NCBI RefSeq assembly: GCF_003369915.1
Contig: NC_046677.1
Coordinates: 30,026,913-30,090,912 of the forward strand
DNA length: 64,000 nt
Source of the DNA: Drosophila miranda
Taxonomy: Eukaryota > Arthropoda > Insecta > Diptera > Drosophilidae
Direction of reading: 5' to 3'
Shown: one piece after another, positions 46,981-58,415 of the stretch
How the letters are laid out: every line of letters begins with the position of its first letter
How positions within the stretch are numbered: the first letter of the stretch is position 1
Notes under the pieces: model-generated
Told to the model about the DNA's origin: nothing
What the model saw: the letters and a program-made list of their open reading frames with translations, nothing else
The model's database searches: none
Program-made: the position numbers and the translations under genes

Positions 46981-49900
46981 ATCGCCTCTTTTCACATTAA
47001 ATGTTAATATTATTATATTCATTATTATCGTTTTGGGTCTAGAGATAATCAACGCGGTCGCACCTAGCACTGCTTAAGTATGGGTTTATAGTGGACACAA
47101 CACCTAGTCTCTCTTTTGATAAGAGAAATACACTATAGAGAATGAGGGATATACCCACCCATATACTATACAGAAAAATAGAGATATGCATATACACTTT
47201 TATATAGATATATAGAGAGAGAGAGAGAGAGAGATAACCACTTTGAACGTAAAACGTAATATAAACAAAATTCTTTGCACACGTCAATGTAGATTTCTCC
47301 TTAAATCTCCTACGCCCCTCCCCCGCCATACGTCCACCCCATAGAGCATAATCAGTCACGAACTTTTCAGCAAGAGAGAGACAGACAGACAGGTGCTACC
47401 AGAGAGAGGAGAGCGGCGATAAAAAGCTTGTGCCTGTTTAGTGAATTTTACTGGAAATGCTAATTAAAGTTCCGTATAAGTATGAATGCCGAATCACACT
47501 CAGATATTCTGTTTTTATTTATTTCCCGAAAAGAGCCAGCAATGAATGGGCAAATTGCGAATGAAATCCCACCGTAGGCCCCGGACCAGACCGCGACCCA
47601 ACCCCGAAAACGTAATAAATAAATCTCATTTCAATTTTCCAGTGAAAAAATATATCAAAATGGAATACACTTTCTCAGGAGCCCGCTCTCCCCCTGCACC
47701 TTTCCCTGCCCTGCCCTGCTGTCGCTGTCTCTGTCGAACACTTTGCTGCTCCGTTTTTGCATGGGATTTTATTTTCAAGCGAAGTTCATTTGCGAATTCC
47801 AAGTAAATGCAAAGCACAAAAAAGAAACAAAATGAGAGAAATACTCTTACAAAAAAAAAAACGACAAAAGAAGCACCGTCGGCAGCAACAAAAAGTAATT
47901 GAATTCGCTTTAAAATCCTACAGTTCTCCTCGGCCCCGGACCCGATCCCACCCGTCGTCGTCGGCGCTGACTTTTGTTGAGGTTTCTTCTCATTGGAGTT
48001 GACTTGAGGTTGTTGGATGAGTACATCGGTTGTGGGAGAGAGCTTGTTGCACTCGCATTAAGCCGCCTTCTTTCTGATCATTCCGTAAACGGAAAAAACA
48101 TATTTGATTACACAAAAACAGATACATTTCTTCGGAAATGGAATTGAGGGAAAAGGCTTACAGACAAGATACAGCAATCGTGGTACAAAATTCCAGCCAT
48201 TTCAGCTGTAAAATTCAGTATTAATTTCTCACGAAACCAATCAATCAAACTTTTTGTCATTTTCATCTTCCCAGAAAATTCCCTGGAAGGGGGAATTATG
48301 AGAAAACAATCTCCCCAGACACAGGGCGTAGGGTGCTGTGGTGCTGTAGGGTGCTCTCTGCTTCGTTGTGTCCGACTCTTGTGCTCCTTTGTGTGGTGGT
48401 TCGTTCGGTTTTGCACTTGCCTACATTCCGCGTCGCTTCGCGTCGCGTCGTCCCCCATTTGTCTCGTTGACCGCAATTCATTTTTTTCTCGTTTCTGTTG
48501 TGACAATTTCTGCGTAAAACATAATACTACAATATTGTACATGCGAGTACCAGTACCCGGTACACACCGCGCACTCTTGTAGCCAGCCAGGCCAGATCTT
48601 TGTTGTTTGCTGTTTCTTGTTTCTTGTCGGGCTGGTGGGAAGGTTACAGAGTCATTTCGAGTGTGCTGGCTTCCAAATGGGTTTTTAATAACGGACCTTG
48701 GCGGGGCGCGGTCCATGTACGAAATAATTTTCGCTTACAGATAAAAGTAATACATTGATTGTATGGCTTAGAAAACGGGTTATGAAATTTCAGTTTTCAG
48801 TTTTCCTTGGGGCTATTTATAGACTGTCGCGTGTAGTCATTGCTGAGTTCGCGATATTCAGGAACAATGTAATTTGTAATATATGGTGTTATTATTCAGG
48901 TATAATATGTCTAACGTTGAATACTTTATCAAGAGGATTCAGTTTACACATGTACGTACATACGTACCTGTAAGCAAATGCCGTCGAGCATAATTGTCTG
49001 CTTCTGCTTTGGTTTGTTGTTCTGTTCTCCCTCTCCATAAGCTCTCCCTCCCGCTGAAGCTTGCGCTCTGTTTTATCTTTCGTCGCCGTTGCGTTTGATC
49101 TGAGCTTTCGGCTGCTGCTGCTGCAGCGGGGTCGCAACGTTCCGACCACGAACAAGGTGATATATTCGATATCCTCTTCTAAACAATTTGTATGCACGTT
49201 CATTTGTGAATTTGTTATGGTTTATACTACTTTCCCAGCTACCTCTTCGCGAGGCAATCAGCCAAGCGTTAAGCCACCAAAAACTTGTTTCCCTTTGGGA
49301 CATTTCAATTTAAAAATAAATAAAAATGTATTTTCTTTTTTAACAGAAATAGAAATGCAAATTTTGTATTAATACATATCCAAATTCAATGAAATAAACA
49401 TTTATTTAAAATGCAAATTTCCTTAAAATTGGTTTCGTTTGGGATTTATTTCCTGCTCCACTTCGAATTAGCTTTTATTTGAGGTATTCTACCTTTGGTG
49501 TTAATTTTCAGAGGTGATTCCCCCTATTCCATTCCATTCCCCATTCATCCGGGAGTCCCTTATTAGCCATTCAAATTTTTGCTTTTGGCTTTCTTTCTCT
49601 TCTTTGCCTTCACCTTCGCCCTGGCCGCTCTTTAGCCAGCGTTTATCACCGTTTTTTACTTTTGGCAAGTTATGTATTAGATCATTATCTGTATTTGGTT
49701 TTCTGACGAAATTCCGCATTGTCTGCAGTCCAACAACAACACCAGCGAAAACGAAACAAAACTTCAGCTGCTCTGTGCTCTCTGGCTGGCAACAATACAA
49801 AAACCGAAAGCAAAAAGTGGAAGGAAAGAGTTAAGCACTGGGATCGGATCGGATCGGGCCGGAGGGCCGGGCCGGCCTCCGAAAAGTGCCAGGCCGGCTG

Positions 49901-52900
49901 ATAAACATGCACGCCGCTGCAGAGAGCCCCGACCGACAGGCCGTCAGACCGTCAGAGCTCCAGGAGACAGTGGAGTGGAGTCGTCATCCTGTGACTCATG
50001 GGACTACCTAAACTGCGTTCTGCTGCTTCTGTCTTCTGTCCTCTGGTCCCTGCCTCGGGTCTCGTACGATCCCTTGCGGGCTTTTATCTGCTGTTTCAGT
50101 TTTGTATTTCCATTGAAAAAATTTTGTTAGCTGACTTGGCTGTCGCCTCATGCGGGCCTCTTGGAATCAGAAGTTGAATCTTGAGTTCAAGTCGCTGGCT
50201 TTTTCTGTATTTCATCATAGTCGTAAATATACACATAATAATGGTTGGATCACTCACTAGCGGTGCTCCCCGTCTCTCTCTCTCCCTATCTCTCTATCTC
50301 TGTCTGTTGGTGGTTAGATATTTAATCATTCGTTGTATGACATGCACACTGATTACTCACTCGATTAAGTCGATGCATCTGAAATCGATTGCAGCACGTG
50401 CCCCGCCGCGAACTGTACTTCTATGTTAAGTACGAGTGCCGTTAGACAGCGCTGCTAACGGTGAATACAAATCGAATTATAAACAGACAGACACTCCATA
50501 ATTTCAACGGAACGGCCCCCACTTCCACGTAAATAATTTCATTTATAATTTGAATTCTCGTTAAAAGGCTGCCAATTTTGACTGTTTCAGCCAGCCCCCT
50601 CCCCCGTTCCCGTCTCAGACCCGCTTTTGGGCTCGCATTTCCCGGAAGTTGGGCTTGGACTTTGTGGATCGTTTGCTTTGATATTTCTCAGTGTGTTTCG
50701 GCTTGTCGTTTTGGGAAAACTTGTGGAAATGTATGCACTGTTAATTGCCTGGATTGTGGCAGTGTTTCAGTGTTCCAGCGTTCCAGCGTTTCAGCGCTTC
50801 GCTGTTCGAGCGTTTGAGTGTTTGATTAGGCACAGCACAAGTAGAAATATTACTCGTTAAGTGATTAACTTGAGTGCTCTTTTCGGTTAGAGGGAATTCC
50901 AGGGAAAACATTATAGCAGCTTGTGTGCTTTCCGATAGACGGTAGGCTGCAGGGGGGCCCAGAGAGTGCAGTGCGGAGCATGTGCGAGGAAAAGTGATAA
51001 AAGTTTATTAGAAATCATAGTACCGATGAATTTTCGGAATCTATATTGGCACGGGAATTCTACAAAACTGTGCGATTTCAGCTATAAAAACACTATTCGT
51101 GTTCGTATTCACATTCGTATTCGGGGAACTGATAAACCCGAATTTCCGTTTAAGCCATGCTCTTGATTGTACGGGTAACGTGTTGTTTATAATTTTTAAA
51201 AATAATAATCGCTATGAAGTGATTACAATCTTTACGGAGGAAATTCCGTTTTATTTATGACCAAAATAGAGGTTACTTCGGGGTTATTTATTCGATGTTG
51301 TACTGCGACAAATTTCAATTTACTAATTTCCAACTTGAGAGACAGATTGGGGTGGTATTCCCACGAAAGAACTGATTAAAAGTTATCTCCAAGTTTTTTG
51401 AGTACTGTATAATTATAAACGCCTGCCGCACTGCGACAGTGAGATATTATGTGGGAGATTCCTATACGTAAAGACTATTAATTAGGGATCTCCCGGGCCC
51501 TATATGTCATCCGCTTTGACGCTCTTGCTATCTGCCATGCGACGTCTTTCTTTTAATTTCGTTAATTGGCAGGGATTCCCTTAAGATTTTAATTATTCTA
51601 GACTATCAACAAGGTTCATTAAACTCATCAAAAAGGTCAAGTGAATTAATGAATCTTTAGGATTTGTATATACATAATATTCTTAAGTGCAATGATCTTT
51701 CAATGATCATCCTTCTCGATATGGTATTTGGGGACTTCCCTCTCTAGGAAGTAAATGTGAAGAACCTTCATGACTGATCGCCTATCGATCAATCAGTTGT
51801 GCAATCAGCTGATCGGTGATCTAGTTATTTCACCATCGAACAACTCAATTAACACAGAACGAGCGGCCGCAGAGCTCCAGCTGGGCAAACCACAAGAGTT
51901 TCTACCAATAGCAGACGGAAGGGTAGGACAGTGGATGGATGTGGCCGTGGGTGACTCATTAACCTGTGCTTTGGCCCCGTTGTCATGTCGTATTCCTGCC
52001 CCTGCACCATTCTTTTCTAACACCACACTTAGGGCGGAAGATGACGCATCTTCTTAGTGGGTAAATTACGAGTAAGTGGGGGGCGATAAGGATTCCGATT
52101 TTGGCTAGTGCGAAAGTAATTACTCAGAAGCGAAGGCAGACAGATTGGAATTGGAAATGGGACAGGCCCACATTTTGTGGTTGTGATTGAATTGATTTAT
52201 CAGTGAATAATATTAACAATTTCCCATGAATGGGGGCTTACTGTTTCGCTCCGTGTGGTGTGTGTGCTGTGGCCAGGCCAGGCCAGGGTTCCGTTTCGTT
52301 TCACTTCGTTTTCTTTGTCGATTATGGGGTTTCCAATTTCCATACAGATGATAAGCCGCATTGACCTAGAAGTCAGACGGGTTTGATGGTGGTGCTGGGG
52401 GGGTCGAAGCACATGTGTGAGTGTGTGTGTGGAGTGCTAGGGACGGGGGCAGGGCAGGGCAGGGGCATGCCTATAAATAGGATGAGCATATTACTTCTTG
52501 GGAGAACTGATGCGTGGGATTGGTATGCCATTGTTTATCAGCAGCATCATCATCATCATGATGAAAATCTCTCTCTGGTTTCGCTCGCCGCGCCGCCTCG
52601 GATGAGTCAGTTCGTGGGGGAGCAAGAGTACATGGTCTTTGAGAGGGCATGTGCTGGTCTTCGGGGTGAGGGTGGGACTGCATTCAATTGCCCATTTGAC
52701 CGTAGATTGCTTCGCTGGAGACCCCCAGGAGCAGCCCTCCTTCCCTTGCACATATCCCAACTTATCTCTCCACTAAGCAACTAATTAAGTCGGTAATGAG
52801 GATTGAGGATGGGGTAATGGGTGAAGCCCCCACCATGTCTGGGAAGATTGCTGTAGGTCAAGACATTTCACACGCTGCCGGAGAATAGGAACGGGCAAAA

Positions 52901-53233
52901 CTGGTTCCCTCGACTCTCGGCGACTACTATTTCTGGAAGTTGCGAAATGATTGTGTGAGTGTGCGAGTGTGTGGTGTTTGTGTGCTCAGACTGTAAATAT
53001 TAAAAATGTGCTAACTCCCGAGTAAAATATAATCTGATCTGTACATAGAAACAGCAGCAGTAATAAAGATAAGTCCTATCCCAGAATAGGCTTGTTGCAG
53101 CATGAAAAAAACCCTTTATAATCCCAAGAATATCCCACAATAAAGTCTAATCAGATATCACCTCTATTCCCTCTGCTTTGCAGATCGAAAGAACAGAGAA
53201 GACTCTCCACAGAGCGGACAGACAGAGCTTCCA

Positions 53234-55356
53234 ATGGGTCATCACTTCAGCAAGCCAACTGTACGCGTTGCCAGTCAGGACAAGAACAACTCCAGCAATA
53301 CCCAACAGAAGAGTCTCGAGGAAGTGGAAGACGAAGCAATCAGCCTGGCAGAGGAACAGCCCCAGCAGGTGCAACTAGTGGAGGAAATCGTAGCACAAAC
53401 GGACGCCGCCAGCTCGGAAGTGCGTCAAATCATAATCAAAATTCAATTGGCCAAAATGGAGAATGGCAATGGTGGTCAGGTGCTCCACGACGAGGAGGAG
53501 GTGCAAGGTATCGCCGTCGCTGCCGCCGCCCTGTCTGCGGACACGCTAAATGCAAATGAACAGCAGATTGTGGTGGAGGCGAGGGCGCTGGCGAGTTCCG
53601 GAGGCGGACTCGGACTCGGAGTCGGTGTTGGTGTCGGATCGGTTGCGGTGTCAAATCGAACTGCTGGCAGTTCAACGGAAGCGCCAAAAACCGAGAGACA
53701 ACAGCTCGTGAATAACAACAATTTAGCGGGAAGTGGTGTCGGAGTCGGGAACATTGTGGCTGAGGCAGCGATAAGTACGCTACAATTGAACGACGTCCAC
53801 GACGCCGACGCTGACACTAACGCTGCTGCTGCTGATGATGATGATGATGATAATGATGATGATGATGATGATGTGGATGAGTCGCTGCTGCGTCGGCGTC
53901 ACCAGCACAGCCACGAGGCCGAAGTCGTTGAGTACTGCGAGGTGCTCGAGTCGCTGCCAGTCAGCGAAATGTTGTCGACGGGAGCACAACACATCTGCCC
54001 TAGCGTCAGCAATAGCAACAGAAACAGCAAGCAAGGTGAGGAAGCAACTCATATAATGCCAGCCCCACAGATTACTCATTAGGCAATGTTTATTTCTTTT
54101 TCGATTTTCTTGGAACAGCTCCTAGAGGGAGTGCCGCCAGCGGAAACAGTTGCTGTCGGAGTCGCAGGAGCAAAGCCCTGTCCATGGGGGCAACAGAATC
54201 CACGGCCGCAGCAGCGGCAGCGGCAGCAGCAGCAGCACCAACCAGCTCCAAGCGACGCTGCTGCAAGTGCAAGTGCCGGGACGCCCTGAGGGGCTTCAGA
54301 GATATGCTCGACTCCAGCAAGGATAAGAAGGAAAGCAGCACATCATCGTCATCCTCCGCGGTGACCAGCAGGAAATCTCGCACGGCGGATCGCCGGTCGA
54401 CGCCGCCCACTCTCAGTGGGGCCAGCGGAAGCGGCTTGGGGATTCCCCAGCAGCGGCTGCAGACACAGAGGAAACGGAACTCCGTGGCGGTGCCAGAGCC
54501 AAGTCAGTTGGCGATTTGGACAGCCCCGGCGAATGGTGATGTCATCATCCGAATCAGCTCGCCGCAGTTTGTGGTGGAGTCCCCCAATGCCCGGGTAACA
54601 GTGGGCCCCAACATTCGTCTGGTCACGGAGCCGGCGCCGGCACCGCTTCTCCCACACCTGCAGCATCAGCATCTGCAGCAGCAGCTGGATCCGCAGCAGG
54701 GTCCTCCAGTGCGTCTCACCTATGGCCGTCGCAGTGTGACCGTGCACTCGCAGATAGACTTTATGCATTGCCTGGTCCCTGATCTGGAGCGGATCATCAA
54801 CAGCAGCTTCTACTGGGGCAAGATGGACCGCTATGAGGCGGAGCATCTACTCGAGGGCAAGCCGGAGGGCACTTTCCTGCTGCGCGACTCGGCCCAGGAG
54901 GAGTTCCTCTTCTCAGTTACATTCCGCAAATATGGAAGATCGCTGCACGCGCGCATCGAGCAGAGTGGCCACAAGTTTAGGTAAGTCCTGACAAGTCTCT
55001 CTTGCAAAACGATATCCCAACTAATTGAGGTTTTCCCTTTCAACAGCTTCGACTGTCATGATCCGTGCGTGTTTACCGCGCCCACTGTGACGGGCCTGCT
55101 GGAGCACTACAAGGACCCATCCTGCGTGATGTTCTTCGAACCCTGCCTGACCATGCCGCTGCATAGGAGACAGACCTTCTCGCTGCAGCAGCTGGCGCGA
55201 GCCACTATCGTCTCGAGCACCAGCTACGATGGCATCAATCAGCTGGAGCTTCCGGGGCGACTGAAGAGCTATCTCAAGGAGTACCACTACAAGCAGAAGC
55301 TGCGCGTCAAGCCCTGCGATGCCCACACACCGGCACCGTTCTACGGCAACGTATAG
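53234..55356 (+). CDS. Socs36E: Suppressor of cytokine signalling (SH2 plus SOCS box)
   Basis: Coding exons 53234-54035, 54119-54980 and 55047-55356 give 657 aa to TAG 55354; an acceptor at 53182 precedes the ATG by 51 bases. The long N-terminal half is low complexity, including an acidic run from a GAT repeat (53833-53872), an alanine run (54196-54240) and Ser/Thr-rich segments. The SH2 domain follows ([20 protein letters not shown], then [20 protein letters not shown] with the phosphotyrosine-binding Arg of FLLRDS). The SOCS box is at the C-terminus ([32 protein letters not shown]). The protein dampens JAK/STAT (and EGFR) signalling by recruiting an Elongin/Cullin-5 E3 ligase. Its neighbour kel also lies at 36D-E in D. 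melanogaster. The reading frame stays open for 107 codons beyond the TAG. Confidence 0.95.
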
Positions 55357-55680
55357 TCCGCGGCCCATTCGGCTCATCCGGCAAACCAGCACCCGATGGG
55401 CTTCTTCTACTACGAGGAAGTGGACAGCGACGATGACGATGAGGGTGTCAATATCGTGCACCTGTCCTATGTGCAGCCCGATGTAGAGGTGGTCCGATTA
55501 CAGGACAGCAGGCAGGCAGCAACCAGCGGAAGGCGGCATCATCGAGCTGTCTCATCGAATCTACAAGAGCAGCTGTGCCGGCTGCCCCATCGCATGGCCG
55601 TTGCCTTGGGCCGGATGTCGTCGAATCTAAACTGTTATCAGCCCATGGCAACGCTGCAGCGCAGCAAGCGCAACGCCTGA
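55357..55680 (+). CDS. In-frame open extension after the Socs36E TAG
   Basis: Directly after TAG 55354-55356 the same frame runs 107 codons to TGA 55678. It contains MGFFYYEEVDSDDDDEGVNI, VHLSYVQPDVEVVRLQ and later RMSSNLNCYQPMATLQRSKR. Third codon positions are C/G-rich as in the upstream exons, unlike the AT-rich 3' UTR that begins right after 55680. It may be a stop-codon readthrough extension. Alternatively an intron from 55351 (AAC/GTATAG) to an acceptor at 55503 (TTACAG/GAC) would remove the stop and keep phase, though that donor is poor. Confidence 0.6.
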   Translation, partial: SAAHSAHPANQHPMGFFYYEEVDSDDDDEGVNIVHLSYVQPDVEVVRLQDSRQAATSGRRHHRAVSSNLQEQLCRLPHRMAVALGRMSSNLNCYQPMATLQRSKRNA

Positions 55681-57072
55681 TGCAACGCAGCAAGAATTAA
55701 AACCAAAACTCAACTAGAGACAATCCCAGTGCATCGTGTGCCGCCACCATAAAGGTATAGGAAAACTATACGGAAAAAGCCTCCAAAAAACAAAAAGTGT
55801 GGAATCAAAATCAAATCTAATTAATTGTACTATTACTAAGTATTATCGCGTAATGCAATTCCTCCCCTACCCAAACCCTACCCCTACCTCCACTCTCCTA
55901 TGATAAGTATTGCTAGAAAAACTCGTTCTGCATTTTGTTTTCCCGCAAGGAAAAGTATTTCTCGTAATATTTCGATGTATAGTACGTATTTATTTCAAAA
56001 CCATTAATTTTAATTTATGGAATCTAAATTATGTGTAAATATGAACAGTTGTAGCTACATATATCAATACTATATATAGTAGATCGGATGCGTATATGAA
56101 ATACAAAATAGTTAGTGTAAAAACTCTCTCTCATTAGCCAAATTTCAAATAATTTCATTTATTTATATGTATTTATGTATGTCCGCTCGTACATTTACAT
56201 TGTATTTATTTATTCAAAGAAGTTTTCCGCATACATATAAAGGAAAACCGTTCGATTGTACATATTCTGGATCTTCGTATTAGCTATAGTTAAGAATTAT
56301 CCAATATACAAATAAACAAGATGCAAGATACAAGATACATGTATTCCTAATTAGGTGGTTGCTGTTATTCGTAAACATTCAGTAAGCAGTTGTTTCCAAG
56401 ACCCTAACATATTTTACATATCCAAAACTGTTGATGAGCATGAGTATCCCCGAAAATACAAAAAGCCAAAACAAATAAAGTTGATGATCAAATTTAGCAA
56501 TGAATTCAAATAAGTTTTTTCTTTCAAATGGGGTTCAATGGAGAGGGTCGAGGTCTCTTTGCACTTTCTACATAACATACCTTAGTGGATCCATCGTTCA
56601 TTTTAACACCTCTACAATCTACCCGCAGCGGTAGAGCATATCTAAGCGATGCATGGAAAATGGGAGTTTATAGAAAGGCTGAATATATATACTCCTTCGC
56701 AGTATATCCTTTATAAAAGGAAGTATAATTCAAGATAAAATACTAGACATTATTTAATTTTAATTACACTGGAAATTTACGACACTAATGGCATATTTTA
56801 GCAAGAGGCTAAGACTAAGCAGTGGCGGTTTGGTTTTCCTCTGGGTTCGGCAACGACGCAATGGTTATTTAGAAACACTAGGACTGATATCGTATGAAAA
56901 ATGCGACCTACCTAAGAAATATAACTCAATATAGACATATACGACATTATGGACAGACCTGCCCAAGATCAGCGGCTGGTACTTTGTTGCCCCTTTGCTG
57001 GTTTTGGCTAAAGGAGAGCTCGGTTTCAATTATGCTTTGGTTAAGGGAATGTTATGGTTACCCTTTTATTGG
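55681..57072 (+). other. Socs36E 3' UTR and intergenic sequence
   Basis: AT-rich, without coding frames. A plus-strand AATAAA near 56310 is the likely Socs36E poly(A) signal. 56350-57060 shows nothing recognisable. Confidence 0.5.
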
Positions 57073-57362
57073 CTAGCCACGTCGGCTAGTCCTTTTCTGC
57101 TGGATATCAAAGATAAACGTAAGAATATAAAGAATTTTTTTTGACCGTGATTGCTGCTTACCATTTTGCGGTATCTCTCCTTCTGCTGTTTGTTTAGTCG
57201 ACACCAAGCCTTAGTACCACGCATGACCATCTCTCGCGGCAGGAGTCCGCTATTTTTTTTCTTGAAATCTCGTAAAAAGTTTAAATAGCCATTATTGGTG
57301 AGGCGGGCGACCTTTTTTGTCTTGTAAGTTTTTTTCTTTGAGCACTTTTTAGCTTCCACCAT
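57073..57362 (-). CDS. Small basic MST-HMG-box (protamine-like) protein
   Basis: Two exons, 57362-57162 and 57099-57073, with GT (ATG/GTAAGC) and AG (ATCCAG/CAG) borders give 75 aa. The N-terminus is lysine-rich (MVEAKKCSKKKTYKTKKVAR). It is followed by an MST-HMG-box-like segment (NNGYLNFLRDFKKKNSGLLP, REMVMRGTKAWCRLNKQQKE, RYRKM) and a basic tail (QKRTSRRG). That pattern is the signature of the fly sperm nuclear basic protein family (Mst35Ba/Bb protamines, Tpl94D and relatives), which condense sperm chromatin. AATAAA overlaps the sequence right after the stop (57063-57068), leaving an extremely short 3' UTR. I do not recall an orthologue between Socs36E and kel in D. melanogaster. A start four to six codons upstream (MIFFEM) is also open. 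Testis expression is inferred from family only. Confidence 0.72.
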
Positions 57363-58129
57363 TTCAAAAAATATCAATACAAAAGTATAGTATAAAAAAC
57401 TTTAGAGTGTACACTTTTTCAAAATACGACTGTGATATACACATTTCGTATTTTTCGGAGAACTAGTAGCGATATTCCGCGTTTCAATCATCCTTCAGGA
57501 ATCCCATGGACAATTTGGGAATCGAGGATGCTTAAATTTACGGACAGGCGACAGGACATCCGTGGAAACGATTGGATTTACCAGGCCGATGCGCAGCGCT
57601 TCTCGGTCATAGACACATATACCTAATCACCTAAATGCCAGCACTGTGGGAGCTTCACCATTGTCCTTGCTTCTTTCACATGCCTAGCATTTGAATTGAA
57701 TTATTTCACCCGCTGAACAAGTATGCAGTGATGGGCAACGCTAAAATTGGCATCGCGATATATCGGTCCGAAAAATATCATTATCACTATCGAGATTTTT
57801 TTTATAAATACATATGCTGTTTATATGTATCAAGTGTGCAGTTACCGTCTAGTTGCCATGTACAAAAAATTACATTTTTGTTCACCTTCTTTGTTTAAAC
57901 CCAATTTTATAAAAAATCCCATAAAGGGAGTCCTCTAAATTAGCCAGTATTGTAGAAAATTCGTCGTCATATCTACGGTATATTTCTGGGGCTCTCTTCA
58001 AAAATGTTATGGCTCTCTTTTTTGGTGTTCTTGAATGGGGTTTTGAGTCTGCAGCAATTTTTAGAATTGAGGAAATATTTAGACCTTATTTTAGACACAT
58101 TCCAATAAGAAGGAGAACTTAAAATAAGC

Positions 58130-58349
58130 ATATCTTATAGAAAATTGATTCATCAATTGGAATAAAATTATGTGATCAGGGCTAAACGTTCTAGATAGCT
58201 AATAATATTCGGTGGAACATCAAATTGAGCAATATAGAACTTGAATTCGTCAGTATATTTACGGTATATTTGGAAAATGAGACTGTATATATCGGTATAC
58301 TTCTGAGGGGCAGACCGTATATTGTATCTATAAATCCGCGGTCACACTG
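58130..58349 (+). repeat. Copy of the dispersed promoter-motif element upstream of kel
   Basis: Shares AATATAGAACTTGAATTCGT, CAGTATATTTACGGTATATT and GGTATACTTCTGAGGGGCAG then ACCGTATATTGTATCTATAA with the copies at 39915-40035 and 34270-34325. Its right end AAATCCGCGGTCACACTG is the same terminus as in the Faf2/Grip71 element. Confidence 0.7.
58340..58349 (+). promoter_or_regulatory. Core promoter motif 1 (GGTCACACTG) for kel
   Basis: A perfect GGTCACACTG lies 67-76 bases upstream of the first kel ATG, in the orientation and place expected for an M1BP-type promoter. GTATATTT-type (motif 6-like) sequences lie 60-100 bases further upstream. Confidence 0.65.
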
Positions 58350-58415
58350 TAGAATTTATTTGTTAATTATTGTACATTTTTTTGTTAGCGCGCGTGCTGT
58401 GAACGACGCCGCTGA

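Larger units (their letters stand above)
40787..53182. other. Inferred first intron of Socs36E
   Basis: 12.4 kb without a supported coding frame. Beyond the 41.0-41.2 kb cluster, TTCNNNGAA sites were found by eye at 41740, 42377, 42576, 42769, 44364, 46874, 46972, 48268, 49385, 50639 and 51120: 15 in all. Base composition would predict roughly three or four. Many TTCN4GAA variants are also present. The intron holds a DINE-1-type element (45211-46125), a GT run near 43403-43420 and a GA run near 47213-47234. Short frames such as plus 40796-41110 have no domain and are treated as chance. Confidence 0.55.
57363..58415. other. Intergenic, kel upstream region
   Basis: No domain-bearing frame. The 64-codon frame at 57432-57626 has no recognisable feature. 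The right half (58130-58349) is a copy of the dispersed promoter-motif element, and a short related piece (TCATATCTACGGTATATTTC) lies near 57965. Confidence 0.5.
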
